A stretch of DNA of 64,000 bases, from contig NZ_MNBW01000012.1 of NCBI RefSeq assembly GCF_001879715.1, positions 62,001-126,000 on the forward strand. The letters run 5' to 3'. This stretch comes from Nioella nitratireducens. GTDB lineage: Bacteria > Pseudomonadota > Alphaproteobacteria > Rhodobacterales > Rhodobacteraceae. The stretch's first letter is position 1. Each line of letters starts with the position of its first letter. The position numbers and the translations under genes were made by a program. The notes beneath the pieces were generated by a model. It was not told the DNA's origin and made no database searches. It saw nothing but the letters and a program-made list of their open reading frames with translations. Shown here piece by piece: positions 42,680 to 51,922 of this stretch.

Positions 42680-43627
42680 ATGCGTGATCTCAAGATCCCC
42701 GAACAGCGCCACCCGGAAAAGGCGCACCGCCCCGATAACGCCCAACCCAAGAAACCGTCTTGGATTCGCGTGAAAGCGCCGGTTGGCGAGGGCTACAAGA
42801 AGACCCACCAGATCATGCGAGAGCACAAGCTGGTCACGGTCTGCGAAGAGGCCGGTTGCCCGAACGCGGGCGAATGCTGGTCTCAGGGGCACGCCACCAT
42901 GATGATCATGGGCGAGGTCTGCACCCGCGCCTGCACCTTTTGCAACATCGCCACCGGCAAGCCGCCCGAAGCGCTGGACGCGTTCGAACCGGGCCGTGTG
43001 GCTGACGCCGTGCAGAAACTTGGGCTGAACCATGTGGTCATCACCAGCGTCGACCGTGACGATATCGAAGATGGCGGGGCCGAACATTTCGCCCAGACCA
43101 TCCGCGCGATCCGCCATCGCAGCCCCGGCACGACGATCGAGATCCTGACGCCAGACTTTATCCGCTGCGCTCCCGAGGTGCTGGAAATCGTGGTCGCGGC
43201 GAAACCGGATGTGTTCAACCACAACCTTGAAACCGTCCCCGGCCTCTATCCCGAGGTGCGCCCCGGCGCGCGCTATTTCCATTCCCTGCGGCTATTGCAA
43301 CGGGTCAAGGAACTGGACCCGACCATGTTCACCAAATCCGGCATCATGGTGGGGCTTGGCGAAGACAAGCAGGCCGTGCATCAGGTGATGGACGACATGC
43401 GCGCCGCCGATATCGACTTCCTGACCATCGGCCAATATTTGCAGCCCACCCCCAAACACCACGCGGTGGATCGGTTCGTGACACCCGAGGAATTCAAGGG
43501 CTACGAAAAGGCGGCCTATAACAAGGGCTTCCTGATGGTTTCGGCCACGCCGCTGACGCGCTCGTCTTACCATGCGGGCGACGATTTTGCCCGGCTTCGC
43601 GCGGCGCGGCTGGCGAAACTGGGCTGA
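42680..43627 (+). CDS. lipA: Lipoyl synthase
   Basis: A 315-residue radical-SAM enzyme that inserts two sulfurs into octanoyl groups of lipoate-dependent enzymes. Both Fe-S sites are complete: [12 protein letters not shown] for the auxiliary cluster and CTRACTFC for the radical-SAM cluster; RSSYHA near the end is the serine ligand motif. The start at 42680 follows GGAGG. Downstream an M20 hydrolase begins near its stop. Confidence 0.97.
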   Translation: MRDLKIPEQRHPEKAHRPDNAQPKKPSWIRVKAPVGEGYKKTHQIMREHKLVTVCEEAGCPNAGECWSQGHATMMIMGEVCTRACTFCNIATGKPPEALDAFEPGRVADAVQKLGLNHVVITSVDRDDIEDGGAEHFAQTIRAIRHRSPGTTIEILTPDFIRCAPEVLEIVVAAKPDVFNHNLETVPGLYPEVRPGARYFHSLRLLQRVKELDPTMFTKSGIMVGLGEDKQAVHQVMDDMRAADIDFLTIGQYLQPTPKHHAVDRFVTPEEFKGYEKAAYNKGFLMVSATPLTRSSYHAGDDFARLRAARLAKLG

Positions 43628-43634
43628 CCTTTCG

Positions 43635-44780
43635 TTGCGTAACGACGTTTTCCTGGATCGGCTGGTGGCGCTGCGTCATGAGGTGCACGCCCATCCCGAG
43701 GTGTCCGGCGAAGAACAGGCGACGGCGGCCCGCATGGCGCGTTTCCTGGCCGATTTCGCGCCGGACGACCTGCTGAACGGGCTTGGCGGGCATGGCGTTG
43801 CAGCGGTATTCGAGGGCGCGCAAGAGGGGCCGACCGTGTTGATCCGGGCGGAACTGGACGCGCTGCCGATCGAGGAACTCTCCGACAGCCCCTATCGCAG
43901 CACGGTGCCCGGCAAGGGGCATCTTTGCGGCCATGATGGTCATATGGTCATGGTGGCCGGTCTGGCGCGCGACCTGTCGGACCGGCGTCCCGCAAGGGGC
44001 CGTGCTGTCCTGCTGCTGCAACCGGCCGAGGAAACGGGGCAGGGCGCGCGGGCGGTGATGGATGATCCCCGCTTTGACCGGATCGCGCCGGATTTTGCGT
44101 TTTCGCTGCATAACTTTCCCGGTCTTCCGGTGGGCCATGTGCAGATCTGCCATGGGCCGGCCAATTGCGCGTCACGTGGGATGCGGGTGCGTCTGGAGGG
44201 CAAGACCTCTCATGCCGCTGCGCCTCGGGACGGGTTGTCGCCGATGGCGGCCATGGCGCGGCTGATGCCGGGGCTTCAGTCGCTTGGCCCCGGTGGGCCG
44301 CTGGTCGACGGCTACCAATTGGTAACGCTGACCCATGCGACGCTTGGCGAGGCTACCTTCGGCATTGCCCCCGGCAAGGGAGAGGTCTGGGCGACGCTGC
44401 GCAGCCTTACCGATGAGGGCATGGCCAACCTCGTGGCCCGCGCCGAAGCACGGGTGGCGGACGAGGCCGCGCGGGAGGGCCTTGCCGTCGAGATCACCTA
44501 TCACGATGTGTTTGATGCCTGCACCAACGCGCCCGAGGCGGTCGCGGTGCTGGAGGCGGCGTTTGAGGCCACCGGCACGCCGTGGGCCGTGGCGGACCAT
44601 CCGCAAAGTTGGTCAGAGGATTTCGGGCAATTCGGCCAGCGCGCCAAGGCGGCGATGGTCTGGCTTGGCTCGGGCGAGGGGCAGCCGCAGCTGCACAACC
44701 CCGATTTCGATTTCCCCGACACGCTGATCCCCGTGGGGATGGGTCTGTTTCGGGAGACGATCCGCCGGGTTCTGGGATAG
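43635..44780 (+). CDS. M20D amidohydrolase (IAA-amino acid hydrolase/hippuricase-like)
   Basis: About 381 residues. Features of the M20D family are RHEVHAHPEVSGEE, LRAELDALPIEE with GHLCGHDGHM, AEETGQGA and the histidine block SLHNFPGLP. It would cut N-acyl amino acids. The start is not clear: TTG at 43635 lies eight bases after the lipA stop but has no good Shine-Dalgarno sequence, while the next upstream ATG (43572) lies inside lipA. Co-transcription with lipA is likely from spacing. Confidence 0.85.
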   Translation: MRNDVFLDRLVALRHEVHAHPEVSGEEQATAARMARFLADFAPDDLLNGLGGHGVAAVFEGAQEGPTVLIRAELDALPIEELSDSPYRSTVPGKGHLCGHDGHMVMVAGLARDLSDRRPARGRAVLLLQPAEETGQGARAVMDDPRFDRIAPDFAFSLHNFPGLPVGHVQICHGPANCASRGMRVRLEGKTSHAAAPRDGLSPMAAMARLMPGLQSLGPGGPLVDGYQLVTLTHATLGEATFGIAPGKGEVWATLRSLTDEGMANLVARAEARVADEAAREGLAVEITYHDVFDACTNAPEAVAVLEAAFEATGTPWAVADHPQSWSEDFGQFGQRAKAAMVWLGSGEGQPQLHNPDFDFPDTLIPVGMGLFRETIRRVLG

Positions 44781-44798
44781 CCCCGGCGGATCAAATGC

Positions 44799-45263
44799 TC
44801 AGGCGCCCCAGTATTGCGGCGTGCCGGGGTAGTCGCCGACTGCCCAAACTTCGCCGCCCGAGGCGTAATAATTGCCGTCATTGCTGGTGTAAACGACTTG
44901 GCCGGTATCCGGATCGGCCAGCGGATTGTCGAAGTTGAAGCCCTCGGGCGCATCTGCGCTGGCGGCCTGTTGTGCCCAGTAATAGGTTGCGCCGTTGTTG
45001 CCGGGGGCGAGGCCCGCGCCGTAGTCGTAATATTCCTGCGACGTTCCGCCGTTCCATGTGATCGACGGCAGGCCGGAGCCGAAACTGCTGGTGATGGTCT
45101 GGCTTGTAAGCTGCGTCCCGACATCGCCCGAGAGGTTTTCCACCCCGGCCGAAACCACGGCCATGGTGGCAAGCCCAAGCCCGACGATCCCGGCGGTCAG
45201 CACGACCCAGTCAACGGTCACCGCGCCAGAGTCGTCGGCAATGAATTGATGAATGTTCAGCAT
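44799..45263 (-). CDS. Flp-like type IVb pilin-related protein
   Basis: A 154-residue protein. The N-terminal part NIHQFIADDSGAVTVDWVVL looks like a Flp pilin: a leader ending in glycine (G13), then a long hydrophobic helix. Counting after the glycine, positions 5 and 6 are D and W where Flp pilins have E and Y. The C-terminal ~100 residues are polar, tyrosine/asparagine-rich and form no known domain, so it is longer than a normal Flp pilin. No tad/cpa genes are adjacent. It could be a minor pilin or only a pilin-like surface protein. Confidence 0.65.
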   Translation of the reverse strand: MLNIHQFIADDSGAVTVDWVVLTAGIVGLGLATMAVVSAGVENLSGDVGTQLTSQTITSSFGSGLPSITWNGGTSQEYYDYGAGLAPGNNGATYYWAQQAASADAPEGFNFDNPLADPDTGQVVYTSNDGNYYASGGEVWAVGDYPGTPQYWGA

Positions 45264-45402
45264 CTGCTCTGTCCCTATTTGCAATCGACCTTCTGGCCGA
45301 GGAATAGGCGGGACGATGCCGAACAAATGCGGCGGAGCTCGGGCAGAAGCGGGCCGGGCCAAAGGCGTTGTCGCGGCGTTTTTTGATGGGAAGGCAAAGG
45401 GG

Positions 45403-46290
45403 TTAGCCGCCCGGCAGCGCCCGCAGATAGGCGGCAATCGCGGCCCGGTCGGCGTCTGGCAATTGCGAGATATTGGTGATGACCTCGGCCATCTCGCCGC
45501 CAGCGCTGTCGAAATCGGGGGTGAACCCGTCGCCGAGATAGGCGGCGATATCGGCCTCGGTCCAATTCAGATGCGCGGGGCTGATGCCGGGGATGCGGCC
45601 CTCGCCCGTGGGGTTTGGGGCCCCGGCAAGCCAATTGGCCCGCTCCAGCCCGCCAAGCGCATTGCGCGGCGTGTGGCATTCGGCGCAATGGCCGAGCGCC
45701 TCGACCAGATAGCGCCCGCGCATGACCTGGGGCGACAGGTCGCTGCCATCGACCACCCAATCCTCGTTGAGGAAGGCCCGTTTCCACAGGCCAAGCCCAC
45801 GCCGGACCGAAAAGGGGAACCCGACGTCATGGGGACGAGAGGGGGTGGCGTCGGCGGGCAGGGTTTGCAGGAACGCCCACAGATCCTGCATGTCGCTGAT
45901 CCCGGCATGCGCGTATGTGCCATAGGGAAAGACCGGATAGTAATGGCGGCCGTCCGGGCTGACACCGCGCATGACGGCAGACAGGAAGTCCGCCTCGCTC
46001 CAATCGCCGATCCCGTGCTGCGGGTCGGATGAGATGTTGGGGGCGTAGAATGTCCCGAAATTCGATGGAAAGCTGCGCCCACCCGACAGCACCAGCCGCG
46101 CGTCGCCCGAGGCGTCCTCGACCGAGTGGCAAGAGGCGCAGCCAGCGGCCCAGAAGACCTGCTCGCCATGGGCTACGTCGGGGCTGCGGTCCGGGATATC
46201 GGCGGCGGTCAGCGGCTGCGGCGCCGACAAAAGCCAGCCAGCAGCCGCACCGACCACGATCAAGCCAAGAAGGACACGGGAAAAACGCAT
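45403..46290 (-). CDS. Di-haem cytochrome c
   Basis: A 295-residue exported electron carrier. After an uncleaved or cleaved N-terminal hydrophobic segment (about residues 5-22) it has two haem sites, C51-ASC-H55 and C201-AEC-H205, each in a cytochrome-c domain. The overall pattern (LSGGRSFPSNFGTFYAPNIS, AECHTPRNALGG) is like the cytochrome subunits of dehydrogenases. It is encoded 48 bases after the cytochrome c' gene on the same strand, so they are probably co-expressed. No partner dehydrogenase is adjacent. Confidence 0.9.
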   Translation of the reverse strand: MRFSRVLLGLIVVGAAAGWLLSAPQPLTAADIPDRSPDVAHGEQVFWAAGCASCHSVEDASGDARLVLSGGRSFPSNFGTFYAPNISSDPQHGIGDWSEADFLSAVMRGVSPDGRHYYPVFPYGTYAHAGISDMQDLWAFLQTLPADATPSRPHDVGFPFSVRRGLGLWKRAFLNEDWVVDGSDLSPQVMRGRYLVEALGHCAECHTPRNALGGLERANWLAGAPNPTGEGRIPGISPAHLNWTEADIAAYLGDGFTPDFDSAGGEMAEVITNISQLPDADRAAIAAYLRALPGG

Positions 46291-46338
46291 GGGCGCCTCC
46301 TGCGGTGGGGCGGCTGGTCCTGCCGCCCCGCGTGCAGA

Positions 46339-46815
46339 TCAGTCGTCGGACTGGCGGAAATTGCGGTGACAACCGCCGCAGGCCCCACCAAGCGGGCGAA
46401 TGGCGCCCTGAACCGCGTCCAGACCCGTCCCCGCGACCTCGGCCATGCCAGCGGCGGCGGTGCGCAGATCGCCCCAGGCTTGGTCGAAGCCGTCGGGATC
46501 GTCCCAGACGGCGGGCAGGGCGGCAGTGGCGTCGCCCAGATCGAAATTGTCCGACCCCGCGGGCCACGCAATCTGATGGCCGACCGAGGCGGCAGCGAAA
46601 ATGTTGTCGGCGGCGGCCTGCGCCAGGTCGGCATCATAGCCGGTATTTCCGCGCGCCATGTTGCCGAGAATGCCGACATTCAGCGCCATGATGTCCATCT
46701 GGCCCTGCCGGGCCGCGATCTGAGCGGAATAATCCATTTGCGCCATGGCGGCGGCGCCAAAAGCGAGGGTGAAAATCGAGCTTGCGAGGATCGTCTTTTT
46801 GAAAACGGGCATCAT
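46339..46815 (-). CDS. Cytochrome c' (class II)
   Basis: A 158-residue periplasmic cytochrome. A signal peptide (FKKTILASSIFTLAFGAAAMAQ) is followed by a four-helix-type sequence, with the haem site C146-GGC-H150 close to the C-terminus, the mark of class II cytochromes c'. Family members bind nitric oxide or carry electrons. Upstream is GTCACAGTGAC at 46837-46847, a palindrome around a central A that could be regulatory. It seems to be the first gene of a two-gene unit with the di-haem cytochrome. Confidence 0.87.
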   Translation of the reverse strand: MMPVFKKTILASSIFTLAFGAAAMAQMDYSAQIAARQGQMDIMALNVGILGNMARGNTGYDADLAQAAADNIFAAASVGHQIAWPAGSDNFDLGDATAALPAVWDDPDGFDQAWGDLRTAAAGMAEVAGTGLDAVQGAIRPLGGACGGCHRNFRQSDD

Positions 46816-46954
46816 GGCCTCTCTGTCAGAGTTACGGTCACAGTGACAAGTTTCCGCAGGAATCGGGGCGTCTGGCAAGGGCCTAGGCGGCGCTCACAAA
46901 AAGGTGACCCGCACAGGCAATGTGCGCAAATGCTGGCAAACCGTCTTGCGGCGG

Positions 46955-47137
46955 TCAGAACCGGCGCATCCCGCGCCCGATCGGCTCGACCGTCAGCCAG
47001 TCGGGCCAACCCCAGATCCGCTCGATCCCGAACAGCACGAGGCAGACCGCGATGACCCCGAGCACCAGCAAGACCCGGCTCATCGGGGGCGGGTTCTGCG
47101 CCCATCGGCGCATCCGGATGAGCCAGAACAGGTTCAT
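46955..47137 (-). CDS. Small membrane protein coupled to hpt
   Basis: A 60-residue protein with one membrane helix ([21 protein letters not shown]) and a basic N-terminus. The helix is followed by [11 protein letters not shown]. Its ATG overlaps the hpt stop as ATGA, so it is translated with hpt. Similar tiny proteins follow hpt in other Rhodobacterales as far as I recall. Function is unknown. Confidence 0.7.
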   Translation of the reverse strand: MNLFWLIRMRRWAQNPPPMSRVLLVLGVIAVCLVLFGIERIWGWPDWLTVEPIGRGMRRF

Positions 47138-47688
47138 GCCGACGCGGCCTGGTCCACGAAGCGGACCTTGCCGATATGGGGCAGGTTGCGGTTGCGTTGG
47201 GCAAAGTCGATGCCGTATCCCACGACGAATTCATCGGGGATCTCGAAGCCCGTCCATGTGGCTTTGACGTCCACCTCCCGGCGGGCGGGCTTGTCGAGCA
47301 GGGCGATGGTTTCCAGCCGCCTGGGATGGCGCCCCTGCAACAGGTGCAGCACATGGTGCAGCGTGTGGCCAGTATCGACGATATCTTCGACCACCAATAC
47401 GTCGCGGCCCTCGACCTCGCCCCGGATATCCTTGAGAATGCGCACCTCGCGGCTGCTTTCCATACCGCTGCCATAGGACGAGGTTTCAAGGAAATCGACC
47501 TCGACCGGCAGGTCCAGTTCGCGCACCAGATCGGCGATGAAGACAAAACTGCCGCGCAGAAGCCCAACGACCACCAGCTTGTCGGTGCCGGCAAAGGCTG
47601 TCTCGATCTCTCGGGCCAGTTCCTCGATCCGGGCGGCGATGGCCTTGGCCGAGATCATCTGGTCTACAACGTAAGGTTTCTGCGCCAT
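47134..47688 (-). CDS. hpt: Hypoxanthine phosphoribosyltransferase
   Basis: A 184-residue purine-salvage enzyme. The PRPP-binding loop is [17 protein letters not shown], the first strand has [15 protein letters not shown], and the flexible loop [13 protein letters not shown] is present. Length is normal. It is divergent from the RatA-like gene, with 72 bases between starts. Confidence 0.94.
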   Translation of the reverse strand: MAQKPYVVDQMISAKAIAARIEELAREIETAFAGTDKLVVVGLLRGSFVFIADLVRELDLPVEVDFLETSSYGSGMESSREVRILKDIRGEVEGRDVLVVEDIVDTGHTLHHVLHLLQGRHPRRLETIALLDKPARREVDVKATWTGFEIPDEFVVGYGIDFAQRNRNLPHIGKVRFVDQAASA

Positions 47689-47760
47689 TTCGACCCTGTC
47701 CCTTGATTTCCCCTGTCACTTCTAGGACATGGAGGCGGTCCGAGGAAACCCGAAAGCGCG

Positions 47761-48204
47761 ATGCCCAAACACGCAGAGACACGATTGCTGCCATTCACCG
47801 CAAGCCAGATGTATGCTCTGGTCGCGGACGTGGCCCGCTATCCAGAGTTCATTCCGTGGATCATGGCCGCGCGGGTGCGCTCGGTCACGGCCAATGCCGC
47901 GGGCGAGGTGATGCTGGCCGACCTCGTGATCGGTTTCAAGATGTTCCGCGAACGTTTTGGCAGCCGCGTGGTGCTGCGCCCCGAGATGGGCGAGATCGAC
48001 ACAGAATATATCGAGGGTCCGTTCAAGCACATGATTTCGCACTGGCGGTTCACCGACGCCGAGGGTGGCTGCGAAGTGGGGTTTGACGTGGATTTCGAGT
48101 TCAAGAACAAGCTGTTGCAGGGTGCGGCGGGGCTGTTCTTTCAAGAGGCGATGCAGCGGATCGTGCAAGCCTTCGAGACGCGCGCGCAAGAGTTGTACGG
48201 CTAG
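47761..48204 (+). CDS. RatA/COQ10-like START-domain protein
   Basis: A 147-residue protein of the SRPBCC fold. It starts PKHAETRLLPFTASQMYALVADVARYPEFIPW, the signature of the RatA/COQ10 family, and ends with a helix (AGLFFQEAMQRIVQAFETRA). Members bind ubiquinone and support respiration; in E. coli the name RatA comes from a toxin report. Here a quinone-binding role is more likely than a toxin-antitoxin role, as no antitoxin gene is beside it. Confidence 0.9.
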   Translation: MPKHAETRLLPFTASQMYALVADVARYPEFIPWIMAARVRSVTANAAGEVMLADLVIGFKMFRERFGSRVVLRPEMGEIDTEYIEGPFKHMISHWRFTDAEGGCEVGFDVDFEFKNKLLQGAAGLFFQEAMQRIVQAFETRAQELYG

Positions 48205-48226
48205 GCCCGGCCCGGTGCCGCCAGCA

Positions 48227-48250
48227 GAAAGGGCCGCGAGCGGCCCTTTC
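48227..48250. terminator. Bidirectional terminator
   Basis: GAAAGGGCCG and CGGCCCTTTC form a perfect ten-base stem around CGAG, between two convergent genes. A-run and T-run on the two sides let it work in both directions. Confidence 0.8.
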
Positions 48251-48285
48251 CGAAACGGGATTTCCCGACCGTGGCGACTGCAGCG

Positions 48286-49467
48286 TCAACTTGACATGTC
48301 GTAGGCCCGTTCGCCGTGAACCGACAGGTCCAGACCGTTGGTTTCGGTCTCGACATCGACGCGCAACGGCGTGATGGCGCGCACGACAACGATCAACGCC
48401 ACGGTCACGGCGGCGGTATAGACGCCCACGATGGCCAGCGACCCAAGCTGTGCGATCCATGACCCGGCCCCGAAGACCGCGATCATGATGGTGCCGAAGA
48501 TGCCGCCGACGCCGTGGACCGCGAACACGTCCAGCGTGTCGTCGATCCTGGCCTTGTTGCGGATCATCGTCACCATTTCCTGGCACAGGATGCCCGCGAT
48601 GGCGCCGATGATCAGCGCCGGGATCGGACCGACGAACCCCGAGGCGGGGGTGATCGAGGCCAGCCCGGCAATGGTGCCGGTTACTACGCCCACCATCGAC
48701 ATGGTGCCGTGTTTGAGCTTTTCCCACAGCCCCCAGCTGAGCGAGGCGGTCGCAGCCGAAATATGCGTCACCACCAGTGCCATGGCAGCGCCGCCATCGG
48801 CGGCCAGCTGCGAACCGCCGTTGAAGCCGAACCAGCCCACCCACAGCATCGCCGCGCCGATCATGACGAAGCCGGGATTGTGCGGCGGGGTCGTCTGGTT
48901 CCGGCGCGGGCCGAGGAAAACCGCGATCAGCAGCGCGGCCAGACCCGCCGTTTCATGCACCACGATGCCACCGGCGAAATCGCGTACGCCGGTTTCGCCG
49001 AAAATGCCACCGTCCGACAAAAAGCCGCCGCCCCAGATCCAGTGCGTTACCGGCGCATAGCACAGCAGCATCCACAGCGAGGAGAAGATCAGAACGAAGC
49101 CAAAGCCGACCCGTTCCACGTAAGCGCCGACGATCAGCGCAGGCGTGATGATGGCGAAGGTCATCTGGAAGGCGAAGAACAGCACCTCTGGCAAGGTGCC
49201 CGACAAGGTCTCGGCATCGACCCCGGCCAGGAAGGCGCGGCCAAGCCCGCCCCAGATCGGGCTGTCTGCCGGGCCGAAGGCGATGGAATAGCCCGCCGCC
49301 AGCCACAGGATGCTCATCAAACAGGCAATGGCGAAACAGTGCATGAACACCGAAAGCACGTTGCGCGCGCGCACCAGCCCCCCGTAAAACAGCGCCAACC
49401 CCGGCAATGTCATGAACAAAACCAACGCCGTGGCCACGATGATCCAGGCGGTATCCGCTGCGTTCAT
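48286..49467 (-). CDS. Ammonium transporter (Amt family)
   Basis: A 393-residue channel with about 11 membrane helices. Amt signatures are LFYGGLVRARNVLSV, GIVVHETAGLAALLIA with the first pore histidine, NPGFVMIGAAMLWVGWFGFNGGS and VFAVHGVGGIFG with the second. The gene for the PII protein GlnK, which usually precedes amt, is not next to it; the gene upstream on this strand is cinA-like after about 160 bases, convergent-free. The C-terminal tail lacks nothing obvious. Confidence 0.93.
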   Translation of the reverse strand: MNAADTAWIIVATALVLFMTLPGLALFYGGLVRARNVLSVFMHCFAIACLMSILWLAAGYSIAFGPADSPIWGGLGRAFLAGVDAETLSGTLPEVLFFAFQMTFAIITPALIVGAYVERVGFGFVLIFSSLWMLLCYAPVTHWIWGGGFLSDGGIFGETGVRDFAGGIVVHETAGLAALLIAVFLGPRRNQTTPPHNPGFVMIGAAMLWVGWFGFNGGSQLAADGGAAMALVVTHISAATASLSWGLWEKLKHGTMSMVGVVTGTIAGLASITPASGFVGPIPALIIGAIAGILCQEMVTMIRNKARIDDTLDVFAVHGVGGIFGTIMIAVFGAGSWIAQLGSLAIVGVYTAAVTVALIVVVRAITPLRVDVETETNGLDLSVHGERAYDMSS

Positions 49468-49625
49468 TCCCCGATCTCCTTCCCTTGTTTTCAGGCATTG
49501 CGCGCGAAAAACGAGCAGGGCGCGCGAAAAGAAAGGGCGAAGGCCAGAATTGTCGCCCGAAATCTGCGCAATTTCAGAAATGCCCTGTAAATAGGCATAA
49601 AGTGCGGGCTATGTGTCGAAATCGG

Positions 49626-50096
49626 TCAGTTTTGGGACGCGGCGGCCAGGACGAGGCCAAGCGCGTGCTCCACCGTCGCCTGCCGCACGTTGGCGCGGCC
49701 AATGGCGCCGAACTCGACCGTTTCAGTGGCGGTGCCCGCGTCCGTGGCAAGGCCAAAGCAGACCCGCCCTTCGGGCTTGTGACCGGATCCGCCGGGGCCC
49801 GCGATGCCGGTGACAGCGACCGCGACCTGCGCGTCGGACCGCGCCAGCGCGCCCTCTGCCATGTCGCGCGCGACCTGTTCCGACACCGCGCCATGGGCGG
49901 CGAGGGTGGCCGCATTCACCCCCAGCATCGCCTCTTTCGCGGCGTTGGAATAGGTGGTGAAGCCCCGGTCGAACACGTCGGAACTGCCCGCCACATCGGT
50001 GATCGCCGCCGAGATCATGCCGCCGGTGCAGCTTTCCGCGGTGGCCATCAGCCAGCCGCGGGCGCGCAGGGCGTCGATGACGGCGGCGGCGTTCAC
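49626..50096 (-). CDS. CinA-family protein (nicotinamide-nucleotide amidase domain)
   Basis: A 156-residue stand-alone C-terminal CinA domain, like PncC, which deamidates nicotinamide mononucleotide. The active-site block is LMATAESCTGGMISAAITDVAGSS and later VAVTGIAGPGG. The GTG start at 50096 overlaps the pgpA stop as GTGA, which sets the start. The N-terminal MoCF-like CinA domain is absent, normal for this shorter group. Confidence 0.9.
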   Translation of the reverse strand: MNAAAVIDALRARGWLMATAESCTGGMISAAITDVAGSSDVFDRGFTTYSNAAKEAMLGVNAATLAAHGAVSEQVARDMAEGALARSDAQVAVAVTGIAGPGGSGHKPEGRVCFGLATDAGTATETVEFGAIGRANVRQATVEHALGLVLAAASQN

Positions 50097-50581
50097 ATCA
50101 GCACCAGATGCGAAAAGGCCGCGAAGACCACCACGACCAGCATGGTCAGCCCGCCCGCGACGGCATCGTCCAGCATCACCCCAAGCGCATCGCCGCGCCG
50201 GTCGGCAAGGCCCACGGGGCCGGGCTTCCAGATATCGAAGATGCGGAAGAAGACAAAGGCGGTCAGCACGCCGGGCCAAAGCGCAAAAAAGCTGGCCCCG
50301 GCCATGACGGCGCCATAAGAGACTGGCCAAAGCGCAAGGAACATGCCCAGAACCTCGTCGATCACGATTTCGGACGGGTCTTTGTTGTCGCTGTCCCGGA
50401 TCAATTCGTGGGTGGTCCACCAGCCGACGATGGCCACAACGACGGTGCCAAGCAGCAACGCCGCGAAACCGCCCAACTGGTGCAGGGCAAAGGCCACGGG
50501 AATGGCGGCAAGGCTGCCCCATGTTCCGGGGGCGGGGCGCAACAGGCCAACGAAAGCGAAGGTCGCAACAAAACGGTTCAT
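50093..50581 (-). CDS. pgpA: Phosphatidylglycerophosphatase A
   Basis: A 162-residue membrane phosphatase that makes phosphatidylglycerol. Signatures are [17 protein letters not shown] and [13 protein letters not shown], followed by [13 protein letters not shown] and LDDAVAGG. It starts at 50581, overlapping the ispDF stop by four bases (ATGA), and ends overlapping the cinA start. The three genes are therefore a tightly coupled unit. Confidence 0.93.
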   Translation of the reverse strand: MNRFVATFAFVGLLRPAPGTWGSLAAIPVAFALHQLGGFAALLLGTVVVAIVGWWTTHELIRDSDNKDPSEIVIDEVLGMFLALWPVSYGAVMAGASFFALWPGVLTAFVFFRIFDIWKPGPVGLADRRGDALGVMLDDAVAGGLTMLVVVVFAAFSHLVLM

Positions 50582-51753
50582 GTCTTTACCAAGGTTACGG
50601 TGGCCATGGCGGCGATGCCCTCTTCCCGGCCGGTAAAGCCGAGCCGTTCCGAGGTGGTCGCCTTGACGGACACGCGGGTGGGGTCGATGCGCAATAGCCG
50701 GGCAAGTTCGGTGCGCATGGCGGGGGAATGGGGGCCGATCTTGGGCTGTTCGCAGATCAGCGTCAGGTCGGCATGGGTGATGGTAAACCCGTGGGCGTCG
50801 GCCAGATCGACCGCGTGGGTCAGGAAGACATGGCTTTCCGCGCCCTTCCATTGCGGATCGGAAGGCGGGAAATGCTGGCCGATATCGCCCTCGGCCAATG
50901 CGCCATAGATGGCGTCGGTCACGGTATGCAGGCCAACATCGGCGTCGGAATGGCCTTGCAACCCGCGCGAATGCGGGATCGCCACGCCACAGAGCATGAC
51001 ATGGTCGCCGGGGCCGAAGCGGTGCACGTCGACCCCGTTGCCGGTGCGGATGTCGATCACGGTTCGACCCTCCAGAATGCGGGCGGCGCGGGGGAAATCC
51101 TCGGGCCGGGTAAGTTTCAGGTTGTCCTCGTCGCCTTGGGTTATGGCAACCGATAGGCCCTGCGCCAATGCGACCTCGACGTCATCGGCCGCACCGCCGG
51201 GATGGGCGGCATGGGCGGCGCGGATCGCCTGCACATGAAACCCCTGTGGAGTTTGCGCGCGAAACAGCCCGTCGCGCGGGCGGATCGACCCGACCGTGTC
51301 GCCGCCGTGCCAGAGGGCATCGACCACGGCCACGCCGGGGGCGGCGCCCTGATGGGTCGCGAGCGCGGCAATCACGCCGTCGATCACTGCCGGGCTGACC
51401 AGCGGGCGCGCGGCGTCATGGATCAGCACAAGGTCGGCCCTCTCTGACACCACATCCAGCCCCGCCTTGACCGAGGCGTCACGGGTTGCGCCGCCAATCG
51501 CCTGTGTCACTGTCACGTCCAACGGCGCGAGTGCGTGCGCCAACAGGGCGGAATCATCGGCGTGGCGGACAATGACGACCTCTTGCACAGCCGGGTGAGC
51601 GGTGAGGGCGCGGATCGTGCGAGTCAGCACCATTTCGCCCAGAAGCCCCTGATATTGCTTGGGAAGCGCGCCGCCCATGCGGGTGCCGCGCCCCGCCGCG
51701 ACGATCAGCGCGGCGGCCCGAGGCATTGGGGGCATTGGGGGCGTATCCATCAT
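50578..51753 (-). CDS. ispDF: Bifunctional IspD/IspF of the MEP isoprenoid pathway
   Basis: A 391-residue fusion. The N-terminal ~230 residues are IspD, the MEP cytidylyltransferase ([28 protein letters not shown]), and the C-terminal ~155 are IspF, the cyclodiphosphate synthase (GNGVDVHRF with metal ligands D and [27 protein letters not shown]). Fusion is usual in alphaproteobacteria. Two ATGs in a row (51753, 51750) can serve as start. It is divergent from dusB with about 170 bases between. Confidence 0.95.
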   Translation of the reverse strand: MMDTPPMPPMPRAAALIVAAGRGTRMGGALPKQYQGLLGEMVLTRTIRALTAHPAVQEVVIVRHADDSALLAHALAPLDVTVTQAIGGATRDASVKAGLDVVSERADLVLIHDAARPLVSPAVIDGVIAALATHQGAAPGVAVVDALWHGGDTVGSIRPRDGLFRAQTPQGFHVQAIRAAHAAHPGGAADDVEVALAQGLSVAITQGDEDNLKLTRPEDFPRAARILEGRTVIDIRTGNGVDVHRFGPGDHVMLCGVAIPHSRGLQGHSDADVGLHTVTDAIYGALAEGDIGQHFPPSDPQWKGAESHVFLTHAVDLADAHGFTITHADLTLICEQPKIGPHSPAMRTELARLLRIDPTRVSVKATTSERLGFTGREEGIAAMATVTLVKT

Positions 51754-51922
51754 GGCCGTCAGATAAGCGCAAAGCGCGCCTGGCACAATGTCGCTCAGTC
51801 TTCACGCTAGTGTGCATAAATTATAGGCAACTCGTTACGGAGGCCGATTTTCGAGAGGGTTGCTTTTGCACTCTGGCAGGAAAGCCCCTACATCGAAAGA
51901 CAACTGCACAAGGATTAATCAC

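Noticed and set aside
47761-48204. Toxin-antitoxin system based on the RatA name
   Set aside because: No antitoxin gene is adjacent and the protein fits the COQ10-type quinone-binding family.
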